Numbered from the stretch's first letter, positions 1-7,239 are shown. The stretch is 9,851 nt of DNA from CAYSCS01 sp964429695 (GCA_964429695.1 CAYSCS010000023.1:1-9851); one strand, 5' to 3'. The notes: generated from the sequence alone by a model not told the origin. A program made the numbers and translations.

Positions 1-225
1 TTTTGATTATTTATTTCGACGGTCACATTTAAATTTAGCTTTTTCCCTTTTTGGAAACTTCATTCATTCCTTGAGCTTGAAATTCGCTTAAAATCCCCAT
101 TGAAAAAACTCCTTCATAAAAAATAAAAATTCATCCCGCTCTTCGACTTAATCTAAACAAGCCTAAAATTTAAATTCGAAATATTTTCGCTTAAATAATT
201 CAGCATGATTTGTGGGCAAAGTCAT

Positions 226-254
226 TGGACAAATCCACTCCTTTTTTTTAAAAT
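226..254 (+). promoter_or_regulatory. Candidate sigma-70-type promoter for the phosphodiesterase gene, nearly leaderless
   Basis: A -35-like TGGACA (226-231, five of six consensus bases) is followed after exactly 17 bases by a -10-like TAAAAT (249-254, five of six). The expected transcription start, about seven bases on, falls at roughly 260-263, at or next to the ATG at 263. That agrees with the absence of any Shine-Dalgarno sequence before this ATG, where the upstream bases are T- and A-rich. The region is AT-rich, so chance matches are possible. Bases 1-225 hold no other feature I can support. Confidence 0.45.
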
Positions 255-262
255 TAAAAATC

Positions 263-745
263 ATGATAGGAATTCTGGCGGATTCTCACGATAACCTAAC
301 CTCCCTTAAAAAAGCCATCCTCATCTTCAACAATAGAGATTGTAAGCTTGTCATCCATGCCGGCGATTTTGTGGCTCCTTTTGCGGCAAGGGAACTAAAG
401 GCTCTAAACTGCGAAGTGAGGGCTGTTTTCGGTAACTGTGATGGTGAGAAAGAGGGGTTGAGGAAAGCCTTTTCCTCAATGGGAGAAATCCATGAAGCTC
501 CCTTAATCTTCGACTATCAAGGCCTAAAATTTCTCGTGACTCACCTCGATTCTCAACTGAATTCTTACTTAGCTTCGGAAAAATATGAAGTCATAATCTT
601 CGCTCATACTCATAGACCGGAATTAAGAAAGATAGACGGCCGTCTCCTCATAAACCCTGGAGAAGCAGGAGGATGGCTTACGGGAAGGAGCACTATCGCT
701 CTTTTCGACCCCAAAAATCTCAGCGTGGAAATAGCAGAGCTTTAA
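263..745 (+). CDS. MJ0936/YfcE-type metallophosphodiesterase
   Basis: A 160-residue cytoplasmic protein of the calcineurin-like metallophosphoesterase superfamily, in the small MJ0936/YfcE group that hydrolyses phosphodiesters with two divalent metals. The motifs occur in the usual order: D7-x-H9 in ADSHDN, GD at 34-35, GNCD with N58, a TH with H94 and AHTH with H115 and H117, giving a full set of metal ligands. The usual THG around H94 is THL here. The segment NPGEAGGWLTG near residues 131-141 is also typical of the group. Length matches the family (about 155-170). I chose the ATG at 263 rather than an in-frame GTG at 212, because the family starts directly at this M-I-G-I strand and the GTG would add 17 unrelated residues over the candidate promoter. 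No Shine-Dalgarno is visible for either start. It is the only plus-strand gene here and converges on the amidohydrolase. The in vivo substrate is unknown for most members of this group. Confidence 0.93.
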   Translation: MIGILADSHDNLTSLKKAILIFNNRDCKLVIHAGDFVAPFAARELKALNCEVRAVFGNCDGEKEGLRKAFSSMGEIHEAPLIFDYQGLKFLVTHLDSQLNSYLASEKYEVIIFAHTHRPELRKIDGRLLINPGEAGGWLTGRSTIALFDPKNLSVEIAEL

Positions 746-746
746 G

Positions 747-869
747 ATGCCAAGAATGATTGAAAGACGTCAAAAACCAGTCTGGCAGAAATTCAGAAAG
801 CCTCGGCTTCCTTCTTCAAAGACTTTCTCTTCGAAAATCGGTAAGAAGGGCTTGCGAAGAAAAAAATAG
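747..869 (+). CDS. Possible 40-residue highly basic peptide
   Basis: An ATG one base after the phosphodiesterase stop (TAAgATG) opens a 40-codon frame that ends in TAG. The product would start MPRMIERRQKPVWQ and end GLRRKK, with 16 Lys/Arg and a single acidic residue, so it would be strongly basic and perhaps nucleic-acid binding. No clear Shine-Dalgarno precedes it, so translation would depend on coupling to the upstream gene. A-rich sequence gives lysine codons by chance, and I recognise no family, so this may be spurious. Confidence 0.18.
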   Translation: MPRMIERRQKPVWQKFRKPRLPSSKTFSSKIGKKGLRRKK

Positions 870-1436
870 GAGGGAGTCTAATTTCTATCTACCCTCGAGC
901 ATTTTGCTTTTTATACCCTCATAGAATCCAAGAAAAATTATCTCCACTTTCCAGGTAAAGTCCCGAATTTACTCAAGCGAAGGCTTCCTGCCTGTATAAT
1001 AAAAAAAGGAAAAAATTTTAAAATTTTCTTTATGCTTTTTTTAATCCCTCTCTCAAATCAGTCCCCATCTTTTCTTTAAAAATGGAAATATAGACAAGGA
1101 TAAAATTTGCGACATAAAGTTAGAAAGAGGGTATTACTTTCTTTTCAAAGGGAAAATTATCGAAAATTTCTTCCGCTCAAGGGAAAAAGCCTGTAAAAAA
1201 TCTCCTTAAACGATATTTTATCCTTTCTGTTTTTCGATTGAGTGGTCCTCAATAAGAGACAATCTTAGCCTCATAAATTTTACTCTAAAATCCTCATCAA
1301 AAGCCTCTCTATAGGGTTGCTCCTCTGCTCTCTTGAATTTTCAAGGTTTACCCATAAATATCCGAGCACAATCATAAATTATAAAATATATCTCTCTTAT
1401 TAAGATTTGCCTTAATCTGTAAATGCCCTTGACTCT
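870..1436. other. Gene-free AT-rich gap between convergent genes
   Basis: I find no convincing coding frame, RNA gene or mobile-element relic on either strand. It contains a 6-bp inverted repeat with a 5-base loop at 1237-1253 (ATTGAG/CTCAAT), a short AT-only inverted repeat near 1011-1030, and a weak AGATT/AATCT hairpin around 1404-1419, just beyond the amidohydrolase stop. None of them is followed by a clear T-run in the direction of either gene, so I cannot name a terminator for either of the two genes that converge here. Ends of both transcripts should lie in this stretch. Confidence 0.6.
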
Positions 1437-2678
1437 TCAGAATCGGTGAATTTTACCACCTACTATCACCATTTCTGGTTTCCCGAGCCCATCAAAAGAT
1501 TTCAGGGGATTAGAGGAAAGCACCTGGATGTCCGCCAGTTTTCCTTTCTCGATTGTCCCCAGCTCATCTTCTTTGCCCAGGATGAGGGCACCATTCTTTG
1601 TTGCGGCCACAATGGTTTCCATAGGAGTAGCCCCAAGCTCCACAAAATATTTCATCTCCATAAAGTAGACATCTGGATAAAGCTTCATGAAGCCTCCCAC
1701 AGAATCTGTCCCAATCCCCATCTTGATCTTCCTCTCCCGGGCTTTCTTGAAGAGAGTCTCGTGCAGAGACAATGTCCAGTGCCTCTTCTCAATAAGCTCC
1801 TTGGGGACTGCATTTGCCTTGTAAAGTTCTCTATAGATGGTCAATGTTGGCACATTATAAACACCCTTCTCGGCCATTAAGTCAAGAACATTTTCTTCCA
1901 TCTCATTAAGATGCTCTATGCACTGCACTCCTCCTTCAACTGCAATCCTAGTCATTGAGGTTGGCGTGGTATCAGAGAGACCCCCTCCATGGGCTGTGAT
2001 TCTGCAGCCTAAGATCTTTGCCTCATCTACAGCTGCCTTTACTTCTTCCAAAGTGAAGGTGGGTGAGATTTTGATGTGTCTGAATCCATTTTTATGCATT
2101 TCCCTGACAGCCTTCCTCCACTCCCAGGGACCATCACAGGCACGTGAACCCCTTATCCCATCGCCGTGTCCGCCAGTAACCGTAAGGAGTTCCCCACAAC
2201 TGAAAACTCGGATGGAATCAATGTAACCAAGGCTTGAAGCCTCGACAAGGGCCCTCATAGGCTCGATTTGAGAGCCCACATCTCTGACTGAGGTTACCCC
2301 GCTTCTTAAATACATATTCAAGAGATGGAGCGCTCGCAGAGTTGCAAGACTATCTGTATCGGTGAAGTACTGAATCTCATTGAAGGGATAGGTAAGATGG
2401 ATGTGGCAATCTATGAAGCCGGGAAGAATCCATTTTCCCGAGACATCTATCTTTTCAGCTTCTTTGGGGATCTCTATTTTTTGAGAAGGTCCCACGGCTT
2501 CAATCTTATCTCCGCTGATGAGGATTGTCACATCTGGCACAGGTTCTGAGCCGCTTCCGTCGATGAGAGTCCCACCTTTAAGGGCAATGATTTTCTCCTT
2601 CTTCACTTCCACAGAATAAATTGCTTGGGAAGTTAGAATGAAAAAAATCACCAGAAAAACATAAATTTTATTTTTCAT
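1437..2678 (-). CDS. Secreted metal-dependent amidohydrolase, prolidase/imidazolonepropionase-like
   Basis: A 413-residue amidohydrolase-superfamily enzyme that most resembles the Xaa-Pro/Xaa-Arg dipeptidase-type and imidazolonepropionase-related group. It has an N-terminal beta-sandwich segment (GGTLIDGSG), then GFIDCHIHL with the H-x-H pair at 92/94, a GGHGDG motif near 169-174, HIKIS with the probable carboxylated Lys203, AHGGG with His230, IEHLNE with His256 and GIGTDS with Asp325. That is a complete binuclear metal site. It ends in the usual C-terminal strand (GKLADI...VIVGGKIHRF). The first 22 or so residues (MKNKIYVFLVIFFIL then TSQAIYS) form a signal peptide, so it acts in the periplasm or outside. 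A start at 2708 is open, but the ribosome binding site fits 2678. It lies 57 bases after the S15-type hydrolase and is probably co-transcribed with it. The substrate cannot be read from the sequence: a dipeptide, an acylated amino acid or a cyclic amide would all fit. Confidence 0.9.
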   Translation of the reverse strand: MKNKIYVFLVIFFILTSQAIYSVEVKKEKIIALKGGTLIDGSGSEPVPDVTILISGDKIEAVGPSQKIEIPKEAEKIDVSGKWILPGFIDCHIHLTYPFNEIQYFTDTDSLATLRALHLLNMYLRSGVTSVRDVGSQIEPMRALVEASSLGYIDSIRVFSCGELLTVTGGHGDGIRGSRACDGPWEWRKAVREMHKNGFRHIKISPTFTLEEVKAAVDEAKILGCRITAHGGGLSDTTPTSMTRIAVEGGVQCIEHLNEMEENVLDLMAEKGVYNVPTLTIYRELYKANAVPKELIEKRHWTLSLHETLFKKARERKIKMGIGTDSVGGFMKLYPDVYFMEMKYFVELGATPMETIVAATKNGALILGKEDELGTIEKGKLADIQVLSSNPLKSFDGLGKPEMVIVGGKIHRF

Positions 2679-2683
2679 CATTA

Positions 2684-2690
2684 CCTCCTT
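2684..2690 (-). promoter_or_regulatory. Shine-Dalgarno site that sets the amidohydrolase start
   Basis: On the minus strand AAGGAGG is followed by five bases (TAATG) and the ATG at 2678. An ATG one codon earlier (2681) would leave only two bases, and the farther start at 2708 lies upstream of this site and would add Lys-rich residues before the signal peptide. The site therefore supports 2678. Confidence 0.75.
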
Positions 2691-2735
2691 TTGAGTCTTT
2701 TTTTTCATTTCCCGATTCCCGAGTTCCCTCTCTCT

Positions 2736-4508
2736 TCACTCTTTCACAGGTAAGAGCAACGAACTCGGATATTTTTTATCATGATAAAGACTGACAGTCG
2801 CCTTCCTTGCCTCCTTTCGAGTTTCTTCGGCCACCTTTCCCCCTGAGTTATAATTTTTCCCGAATTCAGGAGAATTTATAGGTCCCATGACGAGTCTCAA
2901 CCTGCTTCCTTTTTCGAGCTTTCGAGCCGTGAAATAAAATCTCTTGAATTCATACAACTCTATTTCTCCAGGTTTTACCAGCTCCTCCTTGGAGAATGAT
3001 TTTCGATAGCGAGCACGCATCATGTCTGAACCGAGAAAAACGCACCTTCCGTCAGGCTTTATCTCAAAAACAGAAACTTGAAAATCAGTGTCTTGGACAT
3101 CAAGCTTTAAATAAGCCTTAAACGTCATATAACCAGCAACTTCAATTTCTTTTTCGAGCGGTTTGCTATGGTAAATCAGGATATCTTCTTCGAAGGCTGC
3201 GCTGGGGTCAATGAGGTATTCTGGATTTTTTCTGAAATACTTTTCTCTGGGCATTATTTTCAGCGGATCATATGTATAAGAATCGGGTTTTTGCGCGCCT
3301 CTGGGTGGAGCTAATTCAAGGCGGCCTGAATGAAAGACATCGTTCGCCTGCCCCTCCTCGGAGGAAAGGTAAAAAATCATGGTTTTATTTGAGATTTCTT
3401 CTATTTTATCTACATGCTTCCATTCATTTTCTCCCATGAGATAATAACACACCCTTTTTTTCAGAATTTCAGGCCTTGCCTTTCCCTTAAAAACCCAGTC
3501 AAACCAGTCAAGATGAAGTTTGTGCATATCAAGAAGTGAATTATCGCCAAATTCCAGGCCCCCGAGTTTCTTTTGGGGATCTCGTGTTCCTGCATGATCA
3601 TAGGGACCGATAAGGAGATAATGCTTCTCCTTGCCTTCCTCACTTCCAAATTCCATGTGTTTGAAGTAATAAGCAAGGGCACCGGGCTGATCACCATCAA
3701 AATAACCGGTGATGGTGAGGATGGGTATGTGGAAATTTCTGTAATCTTGCTCCTGGGGAGACATGGCTTCCCAGAATTCATCGTAAGCAGGATGCTCGAG
3801 CCAGCGCTTGAAAATCTCAGGTGGTATCCCGGAAATTTCTGCAAGAGAGCTAAAGGGGAAATATTCTCTATGCATCCTGTAAAATTTTTCTGACCAGTAT
3901 TCCTGGTCTCCAAAAAGGTTTGCATTCCTCGTCTTTCCCGTGACAAAGCCTAGCCAACGAGCGAAGTAGCTGGTGTAGATATTATTAGGCCAGGGAGCAT
4001 CTATCCCTGGATGAGCGGAAGCAGTGGGAACTATTGTTTTTAATGAGGGCGGAAGATAGCGAAGCGTCTGCCACTGGACCATTCCTCTGTAAGAGCCTCC
4101 CATCATCGCCACCCGACCGTCACACCACGGCTGTTTGGCTATCCACTCCACAACCTGCGCTCCATCCGGCCCATCCTGTTCGAAAGGATAAAATTCTCCC
4201 TCTGAGTTTCCCCTCCCCCTACAATCGACGCTCACAAAAACATACCCATTTTGGGCAAAGAATTTCCCCTGTTGCTGAGCCTCATCTGAGACGTAGGGGG
4301 TAAGGACAAGGATCGCAGGTAAGGACTCTCTCATTTCTGATGGCTTCCAGATTTTTGCCGCAAGCTTGACGCCATCCTTCATCTCGACCTTTTGATCTAG
4401 AATGACCTCAATTTCTTTAGATTGAGGCCCCTCTAGAGAACCTAATCCTGAACTGACAAAGATTAGAATAAAAAAAAGAACATAAAACTCCCTCCTCAAT
4501 CCCAGCAT
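2736..4508 (-). CDS. Secreted CocE/NonD-family (peptidase S15-like) alpha/beta hydrolase
   Basis: A 590-residue serine hydrolase of the X-Pro dipeptidyl-peptidase (S15)/CocE family, which cleaves peptides after an N-terminal X-Pro pair or hydrolyses esters and amides. Residues 1-24 (hydrophobic run FYVLFFILIFVSSGLGS) look like a signal peptide. The alpha/beta-hydrolase domain follows: VDCRGRGNSEGEF (94-106), the nucleophile elbow GGSYRG with Ser139, the acid in TGYFDG (Asp271), and GPYDHAG with His305, so the Ser-Asp-His triad is complete. From about residue 335 to the end is the C-terminal jelly-roll domain (KPLEKEIEVAGYMTF, then SRLRLVM). Length is normal for CocE-like members. The start is supported by AAAGGAG at 4516-4522, seven bases before the ATG. 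It is followed by the secreted amidohydrolase, which suggests a two-gene extracytoplasmic digestion unit. Whether it is a peptidase or an esterase cannot be told from sequence alone. Confidence 0.92.
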   Translation of the reverse strand: MLGLRREFYVLFFILIFVSSGLGSLEGPQSKEIEVILDQKVEMKDGVKLAAKIWKPSEMRESLPAILVLTPYVSDEAQQQGKFFAQNGYVFVSVDCRGRGNSEGEFYPFEQDGPDGAQVVEWIAKQPWCDGRVAMMGGSYRGMVQWQTLRYLPPSLKTIVPTASAHPGIDAPWPNNIYTSYFARWLGFVTGKTRNANLFGDQEYWSEKFYRMHREYFPFSSLAEISGIPPEIFKRWLEHPAYDEFWEAMSPQEQDYRNFHIPILTITGYFDGDQPGALAYYFKHMEFGSEEGKEKHYLLIGPYDHAGTRDPQKKLGGLEFGDNSLLDMHKLHLDWFDWVFKGKARPEILKKRVCYYLMGENEWKHVDKIEEISNKTMIFYLSSEEGQANDVFHSGRLELAPPRGAQKPDSYTYDPLKIMPREKYFRKNPEYLIDPSAAFEEDILIYHSKPLEKEIEVAGYMTFKAYLKLDVQDTDFQVSVFEIKPDGRCVFLGSDMMRARYRKSFSKEELVKPGEIELYEFKRFYFTARKLEKGSRLRLVMGPINSPEFGKNYNSGGKVAEETRKEARKATVSLYHDKKYPSSLLLPVKE

Positions 4509-4588
4509 CTTTTATCTCCTTTCTTTTTAAATTGCTTTTTTCTGAGCCTCATTAGCTCTTGATAAAAATCCTTAAGAGGCCTAAATTT

Positions 4589-4603
4589 AATCTACCTCAG
4601 GTT
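4589..4603. promoter_or_regulatory. Operator-like 15-mer, copy 1
   Basis: The sequence AATCTACCTCAGGTT occurs here and, exactly inverted, at 9092-9106. Its core ACCTCAGGT (4594-4602) is an odd 9-bp palindrome with four-base arms, so orientation need not matter for a dimeric repressor or activator. This copy lies about 81 bases upstream of the S15-type hydrolase start. A perfect 15-base match on either strand in a window this size is uncommon but not negligible by chance (about one in ten, estimated with equal base frequencies). Confidence 0.4.
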
Positions 4604-4721
4604 ATTTCTCTTCTTTCTTTAATCATTCTTTAAACTCATGTTTAAGATAGCTTATTCCTTAAATTTCCTCCTGGGATAGTCCTCTTATCATCTTCCTTTT
4701 TTTCTAAATGATAAACTCTTA

Positions 4722-4763
4722 TTGAGAGAATAGAGGGGATATCCCTCTAAGCTACTCTCTTAA
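4722..4763. other. Two-part hairpin in the gap between the two minus-strand gene groups
   Basis: An inner stem pairs AGAGGG (4732-4737) with CCCTCT (4743-4748) around a five-base loop. An outer stem pairs TTGAGAGA (4722-4729) with TCTCTTAA (4756-4763) with one G-U pair, separated by an asymmetric internal loop. No T-run follows it in the minus direction, so it is not a standard intrinsic terminator. It could end or process the transcript of the oxoamine-synthase group. Elsewhere in 4509-4811 I see only the operator-like site, the ribosome binding site of the hydrolase and a 14-codon frame at 4752-4796. Confidence 0.4.
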
Positions 4764-4811
4764 AAGCATGTTTTTCACTCTCTTGGAAAGAATCATTTTT
4801 CCCCAAGAAAG

Positions 4812-4976
4812 TTATCTCCTCTTTTGAAGGTCAGCCCAAATAGAGAGACTTGAGTAATCCAGACCCGAAACCACTGCTTCAGCCTCAATGATATATCCCT
4901 GGAGGTTGTGCTTCATCGTTTCTTGAAATATCTTCCCTCCCCTGATCCAAGCAGCCCTCTCTTTTGAAGTCTTCAA
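4812..4976 (-). CDS. Possible 54-residue ORF overlapping the oxoamine synthase stop
   Basis: A frame opening with TTG at 4976 shares TTGA with the TGA stop of the upstream gene and runs 54 codons to a TAA. An AAAGG at about 4982-4986 precedes the TTG by five bases, a fair ribosome binding site. The product contains KERAAWIRGGKIFQETM, then GYIIEAEAVVSGLDYSSLS and ends IWADLQKRR. It looks like a folded protein segment rather than random low-complexity translation, with alternating hydrophobic residues, Trp and Gly. An internal ATG (residue 21) would give a 34-residue product but has no close ribosome binding site. I recognise no family. It could be a small translationally coupled protein or the remnant of a longer gene. 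Confidence 0.35.
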   Translation of the reverse strand: MKTSKERAAWIRGGKIFQETMKHNLQGYIIEAEAVVSGLDYSSLSIWADLQKRR

Positions 4977-6073
4977 ATTAACCTTTTAATTTCCTCAACC
5001 AGCCGCTCTATTTGCTCTTGGGAATGGGTGGAAAAGATGGCTATGCGTAGGGCACCTGTCTCTGGAACACTGGAGTATGCTCTAGGGGGAACATAAAGGA
5101 CCGCAATATTCTTCGAGAATAATTCTTCTTGGATGGCCTTCATCTCAGCCTTCTTTATCTTCAGACAAATGATGGGCACAGGAGTCTCATCGAGTTCAAA
5201 ACCAAGCTTCCGGAATGCTCTCTTTGCATAAAACACATTTTCCCAGAGCCTTCTTCTTAATTCAGGATGAGCAGAAAGAATCTCGAGCGCTTTGGCCGTT
5301 GCCGCAGCAGCAGGAGTGGGTACCGCGCTTGAGGAATAGGGAATGGGGGAAAGCCTCCTCAGTCTCTCGATGAATTCTTCCTCTCCAGTAATTATTCCGC
5401 CGTGACCGCCAACTGCTTTACTCAATGTTCCGGAAAAATAATAGCTTTTTGAACTGAGATTGAAGTACTCAAAAGTCCCCTGGCCCTTTTCTCTTATCAC
5501 TCCCGTGGCATGGGCATCGTCAATGCAAATAATAGAAGGACTGAAGTCTTCGAGAACGTTGGCATAATCGGGAAGAGGTGAAATTTCTCCTGAGACAGGA
5601 AAGATTCCATCGCAGATTAAAAGAGGGCGCTTCCCTGGGCCGAGTTTTTCTCGAAGCTTCTTCCTTAAATCTGAAGCATCAAGATGAGCGAAGGTGACCA
5701 CCGGCTTTTGAGCCATCGCTGCACCATCCATTATCGAATAATGCGACTCTTCATCTGCGAAGACAATGTCATACTCATCTTTCAACCCCTGAAGAAGGAT
5801 TGAATTTCCGAGATAACCGGAAACATAATAGAGGGCGCTCTCTTTCTCAAAAAAGGCAGCTGCTTTCCTCTCAACTTCGAGAAGCACAGGATTATTTCCA
5901 AACCCAGAGCGGGAAGTTGCTGACCCAATTCCATATTTTTGCGCGGCTTCACAGGCTGCTCTGATTACCTCGGGATGACCCTGGAGTCCAAAATATCCTG
6001 TCCCGCAGAAGTAATCTACTTCTTTCCCATTGAGAACCGTCCTTGCTCCAGGCGGACTTTCCATGAGATACAT
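4973..6073 (-). CDS. Alpha-oxoamine synthase-type PLP enzyme (BioF/KBL-like)
   Basis: A 366-residue fold-type I PLP enzyme of the alpha-oxoamine synthase group, which includes 8-amino-7-oxononanoate synthase (BioF), glycine C-acetyltransferase (KBL) and serine palmitoyltransferase; these join an amino acid to an acyl-CoA with loss of CO2, or run the equivalent reverse cleavage. Visible motifs are GYFGLQGHPEV (26-36), SRSGFGNNPVLLEVE (54-68), SHYSIMDG with His111 likely stacking on the cofactor, CDGIFPVSGEISPL (154-167), IDDAHATG with Asp185 and His188, and SGTLSKAVGGHGG with the PLP lysine Lys219. A late Arg343 (GALRIAIFSTH) fits the carboxylate-binding Arg. The N-terminus is shorter than in BioF, and the usual Asn-Asp/Asn-Asn before Y-L-G-L is Gly-Thr-Gly, so it is a divergent member. 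The start is supported by AAGGAG just before the ATG, overlapping the epimerase stop. No other biotin gene is present, so BioF activity is not implied. Confidence 0.88.
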   Translation of the reverse strand: MYLMESPPGARTVLNGKEVDYFCGTGYFGLQGHPEVIRAACEAAQKYGIGSATSRSGFGNNPVLLEVERKAAAFFEKESALYYVSGYLGNSILLQGLKDEYDIVFADEESHYSIMDGAAMAQKPVVTFAHLDASDLRKKLREKLGPGKRPLLICDGIFPVSGEISPLPDYANVLEDFSPSIICIDDAHATGVIREKGQGTFEYFNLSSKSYYFSGTLSKAVGGHGGIITGEEEFIERLRRLSPIPYSSSAVPTPAAAATAKALEILSAHPELRRRLWENVFYAKRAFRKLGFELDETPVPIICLKIKKAEMKAIQEELFSKNIAVLYVPPRAYSSVPETGALRIAIFSTHSQEQIERLVEEIKRLI

Positions 6074-6083
6074 CTTTTCTCCT

Positions 6084-7196
6084 TTATTTAATGCTCACCC
6101 GCTCACAAGTTCTCAAGAAAGAATCATCAATATCTGCTCCATGACCAGGAGAATCGGGAACGTTTATTTCTCCTACCCTATACTCAGCTCCTCCAATTAC
6201 TGGGTCCACTTTATGAGCAAGATAACCATCGAGGTCAGCATAGCGGATATTGGGACGGGAAGAAACGAGGTGAGCTGCGGCAGTCAATCCTAATCTGGTC
6301 TCCATCATGCATCCTACCATGCAGGGAATGCCTGCTGCCTCGGCTATGGCGTTAATCTTCAGGGCGGTGTGAATTCCACCTGCCTTGGCAAGTTTTATGT
6401 TGAAATAATCACAACAGCCCATGCTGACAAGTCTTAAGGCATCGTGATGGTCAAAAAGAGACTCATCAGCCATGATGGCAATCGTTGTCTTCTCCCGAAT
6501 GCGACGCAAATTCTCGTAATCCCAGCGAGCAATCGGCTGTTCGCAATACTCAATTCCCATCGGTTCAAGGGCATGGAGGACTGTAACTGCCGTCTTGTAA
6601 TCCCAACCCTGGTTTGCATCGATCCTTATGGGAAGTTCCTCGCCAATTTCTTTTCTTATCCTCCTTATCCTCTCGATGTCGCGCTCTGCTCCCTCTCCGA
6701 GTTTGACCTTGATTGCCTTGAACCCCTGCTTTTTATAATCCACAGCCTTTCTCGCCATCTCTTCGGGCTCATCAATCCCAATTGTATTATCAGTCCAGAA
6801 AGAACGCTTCCCCCCTCCTAAGACCGCATAAAGAGGAAGTCCTGCCGCTTTTCCCAGAAGGTCATAGAGAGCCATGTCAAAGGCACTGCGAAGGGTGCTA
6901 TTGTAAATGAGATACCTCGAAATCTCCCTTATCCTCGTTTCTATGTCCAGGGGGTCTTTATGGAGAATAATTTTCGAAAGGTCTGAAGCAGCAGCCAGAT
7001 TCATTGCCTGGGTCTCACCTGTGATTCCCCAGGTGGGATTTGCCTCTCCCATGCCATAAAGACCTTCATCTGTGTTTATTCGGATAAAAAGACTCTGAGC
7101 AGCACAAATTTCCATTATGGCTATGCGGAAAGGCTCCTTGAGCTCGATATTAGATTTGTAGATATCGATGCTTGTGATTTTAAGTTTCTTTTTCAT
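6084..7196 (-). CDS. Enolase-superfamily dipeptide epimerase
   Basis: A 370-residue cytoplasmic enzyme of the muconate-lactonizing subgroup of the enolase superfamily, most like the dipeptide epimerases (L-Ala-D/L-Glu epimerase and relatives). They exchange the alpha-proton of the second residue through two lysines and a Mg2+-stabilised enediolate. The motifs are KVK (Lys163/Lys165), RIDANQGW with Asp193, YCEQPI with Glu219, MADES with Asp244, and FNIKLAKAGG with Lys268 as the second base. The sequence YADLDG at 319-324 gives the D-x-D (321/323) that binds the dipeptide ammonium group in this family, which argues against a muconate cycloisomerase or o-succinylbenzoate synthase. An Arg at 24 in the mobile 20s loop is where Ala-Glu epimerases have a side-chain-binding Arg, so acidic dipeptides are possible but unproven. 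Start: AAAGGAG at 7204-7210, seven bases before the ATG. Ten bases separate it from the PLP enzyme. Confidence 0.88.
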   Translation of the reverse strand: MKKKLKITSIDIYKSNIELKEPFRIAIMEICAAQSLFIRINTDEGLYGMGEANPTWGITGETQAMNLAAASDLSKIILHKDPLDIETRIREISRYLIYNSTLRSAFDMALYDLLGKAAGLPLYAVLGGGKRSFWTDNTIGIDEPEEMARKAVDYKKQGFKAIKVKLGEGAERDIERIRRIRKEIGEELPIRIDANQGWDYKTAVTVLHALEPMGIEYCEQPIARWDYENLRRIREKTTIAIMADESLFDHHDALRLVSMGCCDYFNIKLAKAGGIHTALKINAIAEAAGIPCMVGCMMETRLGLTAAAHLVSSRPNIRYADLDGYLAHKVDPVIGGAEYRVGEINVPDSPGHGADIDDSFLRTCERVSIK

Positions 7197-7239
7197 TGTT
7201 TCTCTCCTTTTCTCGATTTCTCGAAAGGGGTTTGATGGC

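Noticed and set aside
212..262. GTG start adding 17 residues to the phosphodiesterase
   Set aside because: The family begins directly at the MIGILADSHD strand, no ribosome binding site precedes the GTG, and the extension covers the candidate promoter.
1237..1253. ATTGAG/CTCAAT inverted repeat as a terminator of one of the convergent genes
   Set aside because: The stem is only 6 bp with four A-T pairs and no T-run follows it on either strand.
3461..3946. 161-codon minus-strand frame inside the S15-type hydrolase
   Set aside because: It is a shadow of the hydrolase in another frame on the same strand, and the hydrolase frame carries its catalytic Asp and His motifs across this interval.
6444..6821. 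125-codon plus-strand frame opposite the epimerase
   Set aside because: It is antisense to the most conserved metal-binding part of the epimerase and its translation shows no domain-like features.
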